This document shows positions 61,561 through 64,000 of a stretch of DNA of 64,000 bases, piece after piece. The notes under the pieces are model-generated. The model was not told the DNA's origin. It searched no databases and saw only the letters and a program-made list of their open reading frames with translations. This DNA is from an uncultured Lachnospiraceae bacterium (GTDB lineage Bacteria; Bacillota; Clostridia; Lachnospirales; Lachnospiraceae). Every line of letters starts with the position of its first letter. Position 1 is the first letter of the stretch. Made by a program: the position numbers and the translations under genes. Location of the stretch: contig CAJTKK010000009.1 in assembly GCA_910576535.1 (NCBI GenBank), forward strand, positions 62,001 to 126,000, given 5' to 3'.

Positions 61561-61705
61561 AGTTTATTTGTTATATGATAAAAAGAAAAGATAAGGAAGG
61601 AGAGAATATGGTGTATGTAAGAATATACTAATTATAGAATTCATTTTAGAAAGATATTTTATAGACGATGAAAGAAATTTTGTGGTAGAAGTATTTGGAG
61701 GGACA

Positions 61706-63184
61706 ATGAAAAGGTTTAAGGATTATAAAGAGAATTGTGTAGTAACTCGTATGGGTGAGAAAATATGTTCTTATCAGGGGCAGATTAGTGTTATAGAAAA
61801 TTATCGTGTGATGATTGAAATTATAGATGTATCACGGGAAGTGTATTTACAGATACGAGAAATGGAAAATGCTATATTATGTTTAAAAACAGATACTGAG
61901 CATGTAACAGCAAGATATTTTATGCTTAGAAAAATGATTGGGAAACAAACAGATGAAAATTTTATATGTCATTATTTTAATGTGACAATTGAGGCTTTCG
62001 ATGTTTGCTGGGGAAATAAGAGTTGTGTAAGTGATATTGAAGAATTTCTTTTTGATGGTTTCTCTTGCAGTGTTACAGAGGGAGCAGAGTTAATTGGATT
62101 GACACCTTATGAAGAGATTGACAGTGTGAAATTTTTAAATACTGAAATAGATATAAATATAAAAACGCGAGTAAAAGAACTGCATTCAGTGTCAGGATTT
62201 TCTTGTTATGCTTTTCATAATATTATAAGAAAAAATTCAGAGATTAGTTTTGGCATAAATAGTCAAATTCAATATCGGGCAAAGGAAAAGATAGGAATAG
62301 ATGTTGTAAAAGAAAATTTATATAATATGATTCTATTTCTGGAAATACTGAGTGGCGAATTAATTTCAACTACTCAAGTAACATTATTTGAAGATGAAAG
62401 ATTTTTTGACTATTTGGGAAATTGCAATTTCCCTAAAAATAATCTGATCGCTTTTAATAAAAATAAGTTCGATGGTAGATCATTCATTAGGGAAAGTCTA
62501 TTTAAAGTATCTGATTTTGTAACATTTTTGGATGACGCGGCTAACAAATTTGGCATATTAGTTAAATGCAAGAAATTAGCTTTTGATTCTTATAAACAGG
62601 TGTTGCTAGATGATGATGTTGGGATTTATACACCTAATAAGTTTTTAAAAATAATGCAGATGATTGAAGGTATGGAAAGAAGTGATGTTAATGAAGAAGA
62701 ACAAAGAAAGTTTGATAAGAAAAAGGAAGATATACTTTGTAAGCTTAGTAGCGAAGAGGATAAGAAATTTATAGAGAAGTATTGTAGAAATAATGGAGAT
62801 AATTTTATTAAGTGTCTGCAAAAAATAACAAAAAAAGCTATAATGTCATTATCAGGTCTTAGTAATAATGAATTTAGAGAATGTCATACACATACATTAT
62901 TGTGCAATATTAAAAATGATAGAGATGTTTATACGCATGCATCTCATACTAAAAATCCTATATTAAGCTCCGATGAGATTAATTGGGTAATTGTTTGCTA
63001 TAAAGTGTTTTTTAGATTGGAAGTCCTTTTAGAATTGGGAATGGATATCAGTCTTATCAGGAAAAGATTTTCTCGAGATAGATATTTTGTAGGAAGTTAT
63101 AATAATCTTTTTAATTTGAAAATAATGTTAGATGAAGATTTCGAGACTGGAGAATATGATAGAATAATGAGGGGATTTGATTAA
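61706..63184 (+). CDS. HEPN-domain protein with ApeA-like layout (putative defence)
   Basis: 492 residues. The N-terminal ~230 residues are beta-rich (ICSYQGQISVIENYRVMIEI, ISFGINSQIQYRAKEKIG), like the ApeA N-terminal domain. The C-terminal part is helical and holds R406-x4-H411 in NDRDVYTHAS, the HEPN ribonuclease motif, with a conserved-looking CHTHTLLCNIKND just before it. ApeA-type proteins cut RNA (tRNA anticodon) on phage infection. Start ATG 61706 follows GGAGGG; GTG 61682 is possible. The frame is open up to 61595, and a strong ribosome site with ATG 61608 lies one frame off, so the true N terminus may be longer with a frameshift. Confidence 0.7.
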   Translation: MKRFKDYKENCVVTRMGEKICSYQGQISVIENYRVMIEIIDVSREVYLQIREMENAILCLKTDTEHVTARYFMLRKMIGKQTDENFICHYFNVTIEAFDVCWGNKSCVSDIEEFLFDGFSCSVTEGAELIGLTPYEEIDSVKFLNTEIDINIKTRVKELHSVSGFSCYAFHNIIRKNSEISFGINSQIQYRAKEKIGIDVVKENLYNMILFLEILSGELISTTQVTLFEDERFFDYLGNCNFPKNNLIAFNKNKFDGRSFIRESLFKVSDFVTFLDDAANKFGILVKCKKLAFDSYKQVLLDDDVGIYTPNKFLKIMQMIEGMERSDVNEEEQRKFDKKKEDILCKLSSEEDKKFIEKYCRNNGDNFIKCLQKITKKAIMSLSGLSNNEFRECHTHTLLCNIKNDRDVYTHASHTKNPILSSDEINWVIVCYKVFFRLEVLLELGMDISLIRKRFSRDRYFVGSYNNLFNLKIMLDEDFETGEYDRIMRGFD

Positions 63185-63531
63185 TGTGAAATTGCATCAA
63201 AAGAGATTATATAGCTGCTTTTTCTGAAATCAAATTTAATTGGCTTTTGATTTCTTTATGGGTTTCGATAGTTTGTTGTGTTTTGATTCTATTTTGTAGA
63301 TTGGATTTAGACTCTAATTTGGAATGGTAAGTATAATTAAGAGCCAGACAATGAAAACAGAATGTACAAAATTTAAAGTTAAATGAAGGGTATTTCCGTA
63401 GTGGAATGCTCTTTATTTTTTATAATGGAAATGTCGAATGTAAGATGTTCATAGATATATATTCTAATTGTGTAACAATATAATGATCCTTGTGTCATTA
63501 TCGGTACAGGGATTTCGGAGGATTTCACACA
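63185..63531. other. AT-rich gap between HEPN gene and ParM-like gene
   Basis: T-rich low-complexity DNA. A weak stem AGGGTATTTCC / GGAATGCTCT with a T tract near 63388-63421 may be a terminator. A 7-bp inverted repeat ATAATGA-N8-TCATTAT (from about 63480) lies before the next genes and may be an operator or partition site. No end of the Tn7-like element was recognised here. Confidence 0.35.
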
Positions 63532-63609
63532 ATGGAAAAATTAATGAAAGCAGAAAAGAGTATAGGAGAAGAGGAAGGAGAGCATAAGAAAGATGATCAA
63601 ACTGGATGA
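63532..63609 (+). CDS. Possible 25-residue leader frame of the ParM-like gene
   Basis: ATG 63532 follows GGAGG at about nine bases. The product MEKLMKAEKSIGEEEGEHKK... is charged and ends at TGA 63607-63609, 17 bases inside the ParM-like gene, in another frame. Such overlap suggests translational coupling rather than a functional peptide. Confidence 0.3.
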   Translation: MEKLMKAEKSIGEEEGEHKKDDQTG

Positions 63610-64000
63610 TGAAAAATGTATCATAGGCTTCGATGACGGCTACCAACTCGGAAAGACAGCAAATTTCATATTTGACAACGGTGTACATAGACTCGGATTT
63701 GTAGAACCAACGCTGAAAGAAAATTCCCTGTTTTATGATGGGGAGTTTTTTAAGGTAGGGGAGGGGCGGTCAGCAATTACAGAGGATAAGATATTGGATG
63801 ATTCTGCAAGACTCCGTACAATGACGGCTATCGCTATGGAATTTCGTAAAGCAGGAATCCATAAAGCAGATGTTATACTAGCGGTGGGATTGCCATTTTC
63901 CAATTATGGGAGGGACAAGCTGAAACTGATTGATTATTATAATCAGCAGAATGTATTGGATTTTTCCTATGAGGGAGAAGATTATTCTGTGACGCTCATA
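63593..64000 (+). CDS. ParM/StbA-like actin, N-terminal part (cut by window end)
   Basis: 136 residues are visible before the window ends without a stop. CIIGFDDGYQLGKTANFIF is the phosphate-1 region of ParM/Alp-type actins, and VILAVGLPFSNYGRDKLKLIDYY matches the conserved PxxxY/F block of the StbA/ParM family. These filaments push apart low-copy plasmids or large elements. ATG 63593 follows AAGAAAG with AAGGAGAG further up. Its presence means the island includes or borders a conjugative or plasmid-like element. Confidence 0.8.
   Translation, partial: MIKLDDEKCIIGFDDGYQLGKTANFIFDNGVHRLGFVEPTLKENSLFYDGEFFKVGEGRSAITEDKILDDSARLRTMTAIAMEFRKAGIHKADVILAVGLPFSNYGRDKLKLIDYYNQQNVLDFSYEGEDYSVTLI

Noticed and set aside
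1..64000. tRNA or rRNA genes
   Set aside because: I found no cloverleaf with T-loop GGTTCGA-type sequence and no rRNA-like stretches in the intergenic regions; a tRNAscan run would settle it.

Overview
The window looks like a chromosomal segment of a Gram-positive, spore-forming gut clostridium, most likely family Lachnospiraceae. The grounds are strong purine-rich Shine-Dalgarno sites, sigma-A promoters, a CIRCE element, a SleC-type spore cortex-lytic gene, a YtaF-type gene and the DUF5716/DUF5717-like gene pair. Bases 1 to about 55,030 have one coherent composition (medium GC, purine-rich coding strand). From about 55,050 the sequence becomes visibly AT-richer, and more so after 60,300, which marks acquired DNA.

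Housekeeping part. 1-3.8 kb: end of a P-type Ca2+ ATPase, a YtaF/MntP-like membrane protein and an ABC exporter. 3.9-7.5 kb: a frameshifted SDR-like gene, a beta-CASP nuclease, thyA and folA. 7.5-9.6 kb: an Ogg-type glycosylase and ilvE. 9.7-17 kb: a PHP-domain phosphoesterase, sbcDC, a FAD oxidoreductase and a PrsA-like lipoprotein foldase. 17-22.2 kb: CIRCE-controlled htpG, then a SleC-like gene split by a 1,379-bp cassette. 22.2-27.8 kb: a GntR/ABC operon and a YfhO-like giant membrane protein. 28.3-37.7 kb: a methyltransferase, a four-gene cluster of DUF5717-like, Hsp70-fold, TPR and coiled-coil membrane proteins, and a DUF1266-like lipoprotein. 38-43.5 kb: purine genes purC, purB, a purF paralogue without the glutaminase cysteine, and purA. 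43.5-52.2 kb: a LysR regulator, hydrolases, small membrane proteins, a threonine aldolase-like enzyme, an aldose epimerase-like protein and a flavoprotein. 52.4-55.0 kb: ppdK.

Acquired part. Just after ppdK come inverted TGTCGTAGGGCACGG repeats and a Tn7-like transposition module: a mini TnsA, a TnsB whose frame is interrupted by two in-frame TAG codons, TnsC and TniQ/TnsD, with overlapping start and stop codons. Behind it lie AT-rich cargo genes: an unknown 285-residue protein and a HEPN protein with an ApeA-like layout, which suggest anti-phage defence. A ParM-like actin runs off the window end, so the island continues beyond 64,000.

The observations most worth following are the cassette that splits the SleC-like gene between perfect 12-bp direct repeats, the double-amber TnsB in an otherwise intact Tn7-like operon next to ppdK, a shared structured intergenic motif at 8.4 and 37.8 kb, the Hsp70-like/DUF5717 cluster, and a second 9-N9-9 palindrome between the CIRCE-linked promoter and htpG.
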